A stretch of DNA of 64,000 nt, taken from positions 102,058-166,057 of the forward strand of contig SXSI01000047.1 in assembly GCA_005792285.1 (NCBI GenBank). Direction: 5' to 3'. This DNA is from Bacteroidota bacterium (GTDB taxonomy: Bacteria; Bacteroidota; Ignavibacteria; UBA10030; UBA8401). Under the pieces are notes generated by a model, which did no database searches, had not been told where the DNA came from, and saw nothing but the letters and a program-made list of their open reading frames with translations. A program made the position numbers and the translations under genes. Position 1 is the stretch's first letter. Each line of letters begins with the position of its first letter. Shown here in pieces: positions 55,608 to 64,000 of the stretch.

Positions 55608-56093
55608 CTAAATCTTTTCTATTAATTTTTTATCATCATCCGTCATTGGCGCTAAACTAAAACGTGTGATATTATTAATATTGAGTTCATCAATTATGTC
55701 AACCATATTTACATATTTGGCTTTTCGATCTACTTTAATTAATGTGATTAATCGTGGGTTTGCTTTACTTTTGTCGCTCAATATTTTTGCTAATTCTGTG
55801 AATTTTATTTTAACTGGTTTCTCTGAACCGATATTCCAATAAATATTAAATACTTCAGAAATTCTTAAAGTAATTAAATTCGATGCTGCAACTTCAACTT
55901 GTGATTCTCCCGGTGGAAGATTTATTTCCATCGTTTGTGGCTTGCTCATTGTAGTAGTCAACATGAAAAAAGTTAAAAGTAGAAATGCGATATCCACCAT
56001 TGGCGTCATATCGATTCGCACACCTAATCGTTTCGATTTTTTCTTAGTATGTTTTGCTTTTCCGCGAGACTCGCGAACTTGTACATCAGACAT
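55608..56093 (-). CDS. exbD: ExbD/TolR biopolymer transporter
   Basis: RIDMTPMVDIAFLLLTFFMLTTTMSKPQTMEINLPPG. Confidence 0.94.
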   Translation of the reverse strand: MSDVQVRESRGKAKHTKKKSKRLGVRIDMTPMVDIAFLLLTFFMLTTTMSKPQTMEINLPPGESQVEVAASNLITLRISEVFNIYWNIGSEKPVKIKFTELAKILSDKSKANPRLITLIKVDRKAKYVNMVDIIDELNINNITRFSLAPMTDDDKKLIEKI

Positions 56094-56102
56094 TATAAAT
56101 TC

Positions 56103-56555
56103 CTATGATTTTTCTTCGTTAGTGACAAGGTTAAATCTTGTTACGTTTACTTCTTGTAAAACTTTCATAACATCCTCAATAACTCCAAACTCAGCATCTT
56201 TATCCGATTTAATTACAGTACGTAATTTTGGATTTTTCATTCTTGCACGTGTTAATAATCCACCTAATTCCCGGACTGTAACTTCCATTCCTGCTTTCAT
56301 GCTATTTTCATTGCCAAAAATATTTGCACGCATAATTTGAGAATCAAAGCCAAGATAAACTTCTCCTCCTTTTGCGATCAATACAATTGCAACATCAACA
56401 TCTGGTAATTTTATTACAGAATGCGATTCAGGAAGTGTAACTTGCGCTGCTTCATCCGGTTTGAATTGTGTGGTTAACATGAAAAATGTTAAAAGTAAAA
56501 ATCCAACATCCACCATTGGTGTCATATCAACCGCTATACCGACTCTTTTAGCCAT
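56103..56555 (-). CDS. exbD: ExbD/TolR biopolymer transporter, second copy
   Basis: AVDMTPMVDVGFLLLTFFMLTTQFKPDEAAQVTLPESHS. Confidence 0.94.
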   Translation of the reverse strand: MAKRVGIAVDMTPMVDVGFLLLTFFMLTTQFKPDEAAQVTLPESHSVIKLPDVDVAIVLIAKGGEVYLGFDSQIMRANIFGNENSMKAGMEVTVRELGGLLTRARMKNPKLRTVIKSDKDAEFGVIEDVMKVLQEVNVTRFNLVTNEEKS

Positions 56556-56591
56556 AATAGTTTACTCTAATTAAAAATGACTGAAAGTTAA

Positions 56592-57335
56592 TTAATTCTT
56601 GGAATTTAAATTTTCCAATAAATCTTTAGTTGCTTCATCTATAACATATGTAATGCCATCTATTTTAGTTGTAAAGAAGTTGTAAGCAACAATTGCAACG
56701 ATTGCTATTCCAATTCCACCTGCAGTATTAAATAGTGCTTCAGAAATTCCGCGTGAAAGTCCAACTGCATCTGCAGAACCAGCTTTTGCAAGAGCTGAAA
56801 ATGCACGAATCATTCCAATAACTGTCCCGAGCAAACCAACCATCGTTGCGATAGATGCAATTGTTGAAAGTGAAACTAAGTTTTTCTCAAGAACCGGCAT
56901 TTCTAACATTGTTGTTTCTTCAAATACTCTTTTCACTTCAGTGATTTTTTCTTTTTTCTCAGCACCTTTTGTTTCATTAAGTTCTAAATATCTTGAAAGA
57001 CCTGATTTTAAAATATTTGCCATCGAACCTCTTTGTTTGTCGCAAACTTTAATAGCTTCACCAAAATTATTTTCAGTAACGTTTTTAACAACCGATTTTA
57101 AGAAAACCGTTGTGTCTCTAGTTCCTTGTGCTTTTTTTATTGATAGCGATCTTTCAACAATATAAGTTACAACCAAAATTGACATGGCCATTAAAACCGC
57201 AATAAGTGGACCACCTTGAAATAAATCGTGCAATAAAGTTTTTTCTGGCGCAGCTCCGAAAACTAAATAGTAAATTGAAAATGCAACACTAAAAGCTACG
57301 AGCAGTAAAATTGTATTAAATGAACCCTGCTTCAT
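56592..57335 (-). CDS. exbB: MotA/TolQ/ExbB proton channel protein
   Basis: LVSLSTIASIATMVGLLGTVIGMIRAFSALAKAGSADAVGLSRGISEALFNTAGGIGIAIVAIVAYNFF. Confidence 0.96.
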   Translation of the reverse strand: MKQGSFNTILLLVAFSVAFSIYYLVFGAAPEKTLLHDLFQGGPLIAVLMAMSILVVTYIVERSLSIKKAQGTRDTTVFLKSVVKNVTENNFGEAIKVCDKQRGSMANILKSGLSRYLELNETKGAEKKEKITEVKRVFEETTMLEMPVLEKNLVSLSTIASIATMVGLLGTVIGMIRAFSALAKAGSADAVGLSRGISEALFNTAGGIGIAIVAIVAYNFFTTKIDGITYVIDEATKDLLENLNSKN

Positions 57336-57361
57336 TGTTTTGTAACTCCTTATTATTTATG

Positions 57362-57404
57362 AAAAAAAAAGTATCTTTTTTAGTTTCCGCAAGATAAAAA
57401 CTTT
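57362..57404 (-). terminator. Probable terminator after the giant T9SS gene
   Basis: Minus strand AAAGT-(TTTT bulge)-ATCTT-loop-AAGAT-ACTTT followed by TTTTTT. Confidence 0.5.
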
Positions 57405-57459
57405 CCTTTATAGCTGCAATACAAATATAAAATAAATATTTATTTGGAATTATTAATTT

Positions 57460-60400
57460 TTACTTCAAAATTAACATTTTCTTAATATTAGATTTGAAAT
57501 TATCCCCCGATAAATTTTTAGTTCTCATTATATAATAGTAAACCCCTGTTGTCACATTTGAGTTCCATGTTATGCTGTGGTAACCTATTGACTTTTCAGC
57601 ATTTACGAGCTCTGCAACTTCTCTTCCTAATACATCGAAAATTACAATCGATACTAAACTTGCTTCTGGTAATTGAAATTCTATTGTAGTAGATGGATTA
57701 AATGGATTTGGATAATTCTGCGAAAGATCAAATTGCAATGGAATCTTTGGTCGGTCAGTTATTGAAAATTCAATTGTCGAATTAAGTGTGTGATTATTTT
57801 GTAAATCATAAGCTTCAATAAATCCATTTATTTTTTGATTTCGTTGTTGTTGTAACGCTGTTACATAAACTACAATTGAAGTCTGTTCAATTTCAGAATC
57901 AAATTGTGTATTTCCGAAATTAGCAATTGCTACATCAACTACTCCTTTTTCATTTTGTGTACGATCGAGTAGAATAATATTTTTTCTATCTCCCCACATT
58001 ATTCCTGGAACAATTGAATCAATTCTAACAGCTTCGGGATTGAATTGTAAAGCAACACTAATTGCATCAACTGATTTCATTCCTGAAAGTTTAAATGGAA
58101 TTCCTTTTGACTCACCACGTTTAATTACAATCTCATTTGTCGTATTCAATCGATATTGTTGTTTTCGAGATTGCTGATCTTTAGATATTCCTGCAAGATT
58201 TAATCCACCACTTCTACTATTATCAAATGCCCAGTTCCACATTAATAAAAACACTGAGAGATCTTCAATATTTATTTTTCCATCTCTTAAAGAAGTTACT
58301 TTTGGAATCTTTCCTGTAATTGGACCGATATCTGCAACTTTTAAGTCTCGTTCTTTCCATCCTTTTACAAATATTGCAAGATCTTGTGGCGTTATAAACC
58401 CATCAAAAGTATAGTCACCTAAGAATTCTGTTAAATAAACTTTCTCAACTTTATTGCTGTCTGTATTTCCAAATGAATCTGTTGCCCACATTGTGAAATA
58501 ATAATATGTTGCTGTCTGTAATTTTGTAATAAGTGTTGTGTCCGAAGTGGAAGTTGCATTCGGTGAGTTATAGTTGTAAACCTTTGAAGTCTCGGCCATA
58601 AATACTCTATATGTAATCGGTTGTGATAAATCTGATGCAGGTGTCCAGGATAAAATTACAGATCCCGGAATATTTTTTGAATTATTCAACGCTACTTGTA
58701 TTCCTTGGAATAAAGGAGCTTTCAAATCAATTGTAAATGAATCTGAAATTGCTGGTGTACTTGTTCCTGTTAATCCTGTTGCAAGAACTCTCAATTTCAT
58801 TCCCTTCGATTCTGTATTGTTTGCATCATTTCTGCTTAACCAAATAAGTGTTGATTGTGAATCAACTCCAACTAATTTTGTTGTTTTTCCAATTATACTT
58901 GCTGCCTTTATCCACGTTGCTCCCGCGTTGAACGAATAGTCAAATGATAATGAAACTGTATCTCCACTTGCAGATGAATATGAATAACTAAACTGGACTG
59001 TATCTTTATTTAGTTTCTTCAATACTGTAACATTTTTCATTGAAACTAATTTTCCAGGAGTTCCTTTTTTAATAACTTTATTCGAATCACTATTTCCAAT
59101 ATTGTCTTTTACTCTTACAGCAAAATAATATGCATTAAAGTTTGTAAGATTTGTTGCAGAATAAGTTGTATCTGTAATATTCTGCGGAACAACTGCAAAA
59201 AGTCCGGTTGAATCTCCTTTATTTACATAAACCGAATAAGTTACCGGTCCAAATTTCTCAACTGCTTTATTCCAACTAATCGTTACCGCTCCACCATTCG
59301 GATTTGAAATTACATTTGCAACTCCACTAAATTGCGGTGCACGGTTATCAAGTGAAAATGAATTTGAAATGACTCTGTCACTTGTATCACTTCCAAATGC
59401 AACTCTCGTTCCAATATATATGGTATCTCCTTCAACTTGCGGAGCATCAATTCTAGAATTCCAAATTACTGTATCTGTAACTGGATTTTTAATTGGAAAG
59501 ATATTTACTAAAGTTTTATTTAATCCTGTTAATTTTTTCCAGCTTATTCCTTTTGTATCACTATAATAGAAGTGCAAGTTAACTTCATGTGAAGTATCTC
59601 CTGCTAATAGATAATTGATATTAATATTTCCCGAATGAATTTTTGATACAACTGATAAGATATTTACAAGTGGACCACTATAAATTTTCTTAGTTCTAAA
59701 TTCCCACACAGCCGAAAATGTAGAAGTATCACTTCCTTTTATTCCTCTTACCTTCCAGTTATATTTTTTATTCTGTTGTAAATCAGCCGGCAAAACAGTA
59801 TAAAATGTATCGCTTGTAATTGCGTATAATTGTTGTGTTAGTGTTGTAATTGTGTCAAGTACTTGCAGTTCATATTTTTCGTAAACCGCATTTTTAGACC
59901 ACCTAAATGTAAATGGCATAACCAAGTCAACCGTAAAATTTGTAGGTTGCTGTAAATTTGGTGCATCATAACCTGGTGCAACTGTAAAATCGGTAGCACT
60001 TATTGCCGGCGGACCTTCCATTGTGCCAACAATAATTCTTCCGGTTCGTGCGTTAATTGGAACTGGTGCATTAATTTCGGTGTCGCTAATTTTTGTGTAA
60101 GTAGTAGCATTTGCACCAACTCGAATAATATTTAATAAATTATCTTCTCCACCTGTTATAACATATTTTCTATCAAAGCTGCTTGCCGATGAAGTTATTT
60201 TTTTTGAATGATAGCCATGTGTGCTTTTTATATTGCCAGAAGGATAATCGAAAAAGAAAATTGTACTATCGCTTGTTGCATAGAAAACTGCGTTATCGAA
60301 CAAAATTCCAACACTCGAAATTTCGTTGATGCTCGGTGATGTAATTTTTTTAATTTCGTTGCCGGTTGAAAAATTCAATATCCTTATTTCTTTTCCTGAA

Positions 60401-63400
60401 CTTCCCGATATAATAAATTGTCTACTCCAATCTGCTGCCAGTGCAGTTATTGTACCGGATTGTCCGACGATATCTTTTTCGTAAGTCAATTGTTGGTTTT
60501 GGAATTTATAAACTTTTATTATTCCATTATCTCCACCTACAAAAATCATTTCTCCATCCATCGACATTGCAATAGATTTTATTTCCATCGGAACCGCTAA
60601 AGTTGATCTGAGTTGCTGGTTGCTAACCGAATACATTCTAAGTTCATTAGGGTTTGAAGCAGCAACTGCTAAATAACTATTTCCACCGAATCCTCCGGAA
60701 GCCATTGCTTTAACTTTTCCTCCGGCATTTACTTCTGCAATAAATCCGTTTAAAGTCGAGTAAAAACTAACATTGCCATTATCTCTTCCAACCATAAAAT
60801 TTTGACTCTCGTTTGTCATTACAATACTTGTAATATTCCCATTTGGTATTGGATATGAATTTAAAATTGAGTTTGATTTAATCGAATACAAATCGACACT
60901 GTTATCGCTTTTTCCAATAACTATAAGATCTCCACTTTTAGAAGCAACACTTACAATTTGTTTTGAAGAAGTATGTGACTTCTCTTTTGCCATATCTCCT
61001 AAAAATCCTACAGAATTTAAATTGTTAAAACCACTTCCTTTTATGTTTACAACTGTTCCAACATTTCCAGAACTTGGAGTAAATGAAGTTATCTGAGTAT
61101 TTGGTCCAACATTTAAACTCCTTCCTAAAATTGTAACATTATCAAACTTCCAAGTAGCATTTGTGTTGTAACCTGAATTTACTCCGGTGTACCCCGAACC
61201 ATCAAACATTGCAACTGCTCTTATTGCAAAATTTGGATTATTGCTTGCACTTTGAGGAAAATTATAATCTAGAAAAAACCATTGTGCATTTTGTGCTGTA
61301 ATATTTCCAAATTCTGTCCATTGTTCCGGCATCGATATATTATATTCAAATTTTATTTTATTTGGCGAGCCAATTGTCGGAAACCAATCGATATGTAATT
61401 TTATACTATCAAAATTTATAGTTGCTACGGAAAATTTTACACCAGCTTGCCCGTTGTTTGTACTTTGCGTTGGGAATTGACTTAACGAATAACTTAATCC
61501 ATCGGATAAATTGCCCCAAGGAGCTCCAGGTTCGGTAATTGAAGCAGCCGTATTTCCAATTGTAGAAACTGTTCCTGTGCCAACTGCGGGGCTATAATTT
61601 ACTCCTTGATTAAAATTCCACTGTGTTACAATTCCGGTTTGTGTTGGAACTTGTATTAATTCCGAAATAGGTCGCTTCCAGATTCCCTTACTCCATAAGC
61701 CAATATAAACATCCGATTGGTCGTTTGTAATAGAATTACCTTGGGAATTTAGTTTTCTTATTCCGGTTACATTAGACCAGTTCATTCCATTATCAGCTGA
61801 GACTAATACTTCATCCCAAGTTGTTGAAACTAAAAAGTTTTTTACTCGAGCTATACTTGAAAACCAATTATAAGTTGTGTTGCTTTTTGTCCATGAGTTT
61901 CCATCATTTATTGAAAAGTAAATTCCATCTGAAGAATAAACTACTATTAATCCATTTTCGAACAACCCATTTTGAACTGTACTAGCCGCACCAATATTTG
62001 ATATCTGCTGCCAGCTTTTTCCTTCATCTTTCGAAACATACATTGGCATATTCCAAGATAGAAGATAAATTGAATTTCCAACAACCTCGAATCTATTAAT
62101 ATTATTTGTTGGGTATACAACTCCACTTAATTGCGTAAATGTATTTCCATTATCTGATGAGCGGTATATTTTTGAATCTGATTTAAAAACATATAAATTA
62201 TTTCCACTTGTATCTATATTTATTAAATATCCGTCAAATGTTATTAAATTCGTTTTATCTGACCATGTAATTCCATTATCGTTAGAAAAAAATAAATTAT
62301 TACCCGATGCTGCTATAATTTTACCATTCCATCCAATAATATATCTTATATAATAATCTTTTTTTGTAGCATCTAAATTTACAGCACTCCAGTTATTACC
62401 ACCATCTGTCGATTTTAATAAACTGCTTCCGTAGTGAGCTGCAAACAATGTGTTTCCGTTATGGTATATTGCTTCTTGCGTCGTAGCCGTTAATCCTTTT
62501 GAAATTAAATTCCAAATGGTTGTATATTTATAAACTCCAATACTTGTGCCAGTATAAAAATTAGATTTTGAATAAATTAAAGTTTTTATTTCGTAATAAT
62601 TTATTTCATCTGTAATTTTATTTGATAATTTTATCCAGTTCGCTCCATTGTCGGTAGATTCATATAAACCATCAAAAAAGATCGAAAATAATTTTGTTCC
62701 TTCACTATTACCTGTAAGAATGCGAGCTGAGAAATTATTACTAATTAAACTCCAACTATTGCTAACTTCATTAAAAGTATAAAGTGCGCTATTTAGAGAA
62801 GTATAAAATTTATTATTTACCGATGAAATAAAACTTATATAAGTTGATTGAAGACCTGTGTTAGTTTCAACAAAATTTACACCATTATCAATTGATTTAT
62901 AAATTTTATTTGCTGTTTTCAATAAAACTAAATTACTATTCGAAACTATTTTCTCTATGTGCGGATTCCCCAGTAAAGATAATTTAGCACCCCAAGTATT
63001 GCCGGTATCATTTGAAAGATAGTAATCAGATCCACTAGAACCAATAATAGTCGTACCATTTGATGCAAAATTAATATTAGAAATATTTACACCATTCGGT
63101 AAAGTAATTGTTTTCCAATTAACTCCGGCATCATCACTTATTTTTATAACATTATACCATGTAGAAGCAATTATTTTATTTCCTTTAATAAGGAAGTCCG
63201 ATGTTTCTATTTCATTATTTATACCAAATGTTAGTTCATACCAATTTAGTCCATCATCGCCACTTCTAAAAAGATGACCTTCTACTTGTGCATAAAATGT
63301 ATTTCCCGCAAATTCTAACTTCTTAAATGCTCCACCTGTCGGACCATTTAATTTTGTCCAACTATAAACTGGTGGTGCAGTAGGAATTATAAATCCAAAT

Positions 63401-64000
63401 GCAGTCGCAGTTCCTTCAGGAGTAGTAACTGTAACTGTCCCACTTGCTCCATTGCCAACAGTAGCAGTTATTGTAGTATCATTTGTAATAGCAAATGTAG
63501 AAGCATTAGTTCCGCCAAATTTTACAGAAGTTGCTCCTGTAAAATTTGACCCCTTTATTGTAACAACATCACCGGTTTTTGCAATTGTTGGGAAGAAGGA
63601 TGTTATCACTAAACTTTTCTTTGTCGTAAATTTATTTCTTAAACTCCAACTACTTGTGTCGGTATCTTTTATAGAACGAACCCTCCAATAAAATGTTTGT
63701 CCCCCTTCTATTCCAGAAACCGAAAATATTGTATCACTCGTAAACTGAATTATTTCCAACCTCGCAAATAAAGAATCTTTCGATAATTGTAAATGATATT
63801 TTTTAGCCGAATCTGCTTTTGACCAAGTAAACGAAATTGTACCAATTAAATTTGTAGTATTATTAGGTGGATTAGCTAAATTTGGTGGAAATAAAACAAA
63901 CCCTATATTTCTGTAAACTGAAATTGTGTTTGAACCATTATTCGTAACAGAAATATCAACCTTTCCATCTCCATCTAAGTCTTCTATTGAAATACCAAAC
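57460..64000 (-). CDS. Giant secreted multidomain protein (T9SS cargo), N-terminus beyond the window
   Basis: Frame stays open to 64000 (upstream peptide FGISIEDLDGDGKVDISVTNNGSNTISVYRN... = FG-GAP/VCBS-like; reported TTG start at 63759 is not a real start). Contains FN3-like, IPT/TIG, BNR/YCF48-like, WD40-like, dockerin-like and cohesin-like segments, and T9SS C-terminal sorting domain (QNYPNPFNPSTTIEFQLPEAS...VFDVLGREVAELV). Confidence 0.9.
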   Translation of the reverse strand, partial: FGISIEDLDGDGKVDISVTNNGSNTISVYRNIGFVLFPPNLANPPNNTTNLIGTISFTWSKADSAKKYHLQLSKDSLFARLEIIQFTSDTIFSVSGIEGGQTFYWRVRSIKDTDTSSWSLRNKFTTKKSLVITSFFPTIAKTGDVVTIKGSNFTGATSVKFGGTNASTFAITNDTTITATVGNGASGTVTVTTPEGTATAFGFIIPTAPPVYSWTKLNGPTGGAFKKLEFAGNTFYAQVEGHLFRSGDDGLNWYELTFGINNEIETSDFLIKGNKIIASTWYNVIKISDDAGVNWKTITLPNGVNISNINFASNGTTIIGSSGSDYYLSNDTGNTWGAKLSLLGNPHIEKIVSNSNLVLLKTANKIYKSIDNGVNFVETNTGLQSTYISFISSVNNKFYTSLNSALYTFNEVSNSWSLISNNFSARILTGNSEGTKLFSIFFDGLYESTDNGANWIKLSNKITDEINYYEIKTLIYSKSNFYTGTSIGVYKYTTIWNLISKGLTATTQEAIYHNGNTLFAAHYGSSLLKSTDGGNNWSAVNLDATKKDYYIRYIIGWNGKIIAASGNNLFFSNDNGITWSDKTNLITFDGYLINIDTSGNNLYVFKSDSKIYRSSDNGNTFTQLSGVVYPTNNINRFEVVGNSIYLLSWNMPMYVSKDEGKSWQQISNIGAASTVQNGLFENGLIVVYSSDGIYFSINDGNSWTKSNTTYNWFSSIARVKNFLVSTTWDEVLVSADNGMNWSNVTGIRKLNSQGNSITNDQSDVYIGLWSKGIWKRPISELIQVPTQTGIVTQWNFNQGVNYSPAVGTGTVSTIGNTAASITEPGAPWGNLSDGLSYSLSQFPTQSTNNGQAGVKFSVATINFDSIKLHIDWFPTIGSPNKIKFEYNISMPEQWTEFGNITAQNAQWFFLDYNFPQSASNNPNFAIRAVAMFDGSGYTGVNSGYNTNATWKFDNVTILGRSLNVGPNTQITSFTPSSGNVGTVVNIKGSGFNNLNSVGFLGDMAKEKSHTSSKQIVSVASKSGDLIVIGKSDNSVDLYSIKSNSILNSYPIPNGNITSIVMTNESQNFMVGRDNGNVSFYSTLNGFIAEVNAGGKVKAMASGGFGGNSYLAVAASNPNELRMYSVSNQQLRSTLAVPMEIKSIAMSMDGEMIFVGGDNGIIKVYKFQNQQLTYEKDIVGQSGTITALAADWSRQFIISGSSGKEIRILNFSTGNEIKKITSPSINEISSVGILFDNAVFYATSDSTIFFFDYPSGNIKSTHGYHSKKITSSASSFDRKYVITGGEDNLLNIIRVGANATTYTKISDTEINAPVPINARTGRIIVGTMEGPPAISATDFTVAPGYDAPNLQQPTNFTVDLVMPFTFRWSKNAVYEKYELQVLDTITTLTQQLYAITSDTFYTVLPADLQQNKKYNWKVRGIKGSDTSTFSAVWEFRTKKIYSGPLVNILSVVSKIHSGNININYLLAGDTSHEVNLHFYYSDTKGISWKKLTGLNKTLVNIFPIKNPVTDTVIWNSRIDAPQVEGDTIYIGTRVAFGSDTSDRVISNSFSLDNRAPQFSGVANVISNPNGGAVTISWNKAVEKFGPVTYSVYVNKGDSTGLFAVVPQNITDTTYSATNLTNFNAYYFAVRVKDNIGNSDSNKVIKKGTPGKLVSMKNVTVLKKLNKDTVQFSYSYSSASGDTVSLSFDYSFNAGATWIKAASIIGKTTKLVGVDSQSTLIWLSRNDANNTESKGMKLRVLATGLTGTSTPAISDSFTIDLKAPLFQGIQVALNNSKNIPGSVILSWTPASDLSQPITYRVFMAETSKVYNYNSPNATSTSDTTLITKLQTATYYYFTMWATDSFGNTDSNKVEKVYLTEFLGDYTFDGFITPQDLAIFVKGWKERDLKVADIGPITGKIPKVTSLRDGKINIEDLSVFLLMWNWAFDNSRSGGLNLAGISKDQQSRKQQYRLNTTNEIVIKRGESKGIPFKLSGMKSVDAISVALQFNPEAVRIDSIVPGIMWGDRKNIILLDRTQNEKGVVDVAIANFGNTQFDSEIEQTSIVVYVTALQQQRNQKINGFIEAYDLQNNHTLNSTIEFSITDRPKIPLQFDLSQNYPNPFNPSTTIEFQLPEASLVSIVIFDVLGREVAELVNAEKSIGYHSITWNSNVTTGVYYYIMRTKNLSGDNFKSNIKKMLILK

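Noticed and set aside
63757-63759. TTG at 63759 as the start of the giant ORF
   Set aside because: The frame stays open upstream to the window end and encodes FN3/FG-GAP-like sequence, so the real start is outside.
1-64000. CRISPR arrays, IS elements, prophage, toxin-antitoxin or defence islands
   Set aside because: No regularly spaced direct repeats, transposase, integrase or recognisable defence genes found on reading; the window is mainly housekeeping.

Overview
AT-rich chromosomal window. The gene content, TAnnTTTG-type promoters and a T9SS-type C-terminal sorting domain suggest the Bacteroidota/Ignavibacteria neighbourhood; this is an inference, no taxonomic search was run. Most of it is housekeeping: the rplM-rpsI-rpsB-tsf-pyrH ribosomal block; a 2-oxoacid dehydrogenase/lipoate supercluster (lpd, lipB, fused E1 alpha-beta, E2, lipA, E1 alpha, E1 beta, E2); pepA, pdxA, ftsE, mrp, purC, aat, rmuC; a kbl-DoxX-tdh unit; rsmB, rpmE, mltG, tsaD; a PBP4-type peptidase, prmA, ppx/gppA and a cysteine desulfurase; an ECF sigma/anti-sigma/Spy-like module; tRNA-Leu(CAG); an ExbB-ExbD-ExbD-TonB operon; and the 3' part of a giant secreted multidomain protein that runs off the right edge. 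No CRISPR array, IS element or prophage was seen. The most interesting items are: (1) an extended feo operon whose promoter lies between two related palindromes about five helical turns apart, with an outer-membrane-like protein and a c-type cytochrome lipoprotein downstream; (2) a small zinc-ribbon protein with a UvrD/PcrA-C-terminal-like (Tudor-like) tail, encoded next to rpsU; (3) rpsU with a 9-nt perfect Shine-Dalgarno and a TTG start; (4) a WD40-like propeller apparently inserted inside an IPT/TIG domain of the giant T9SS protein.
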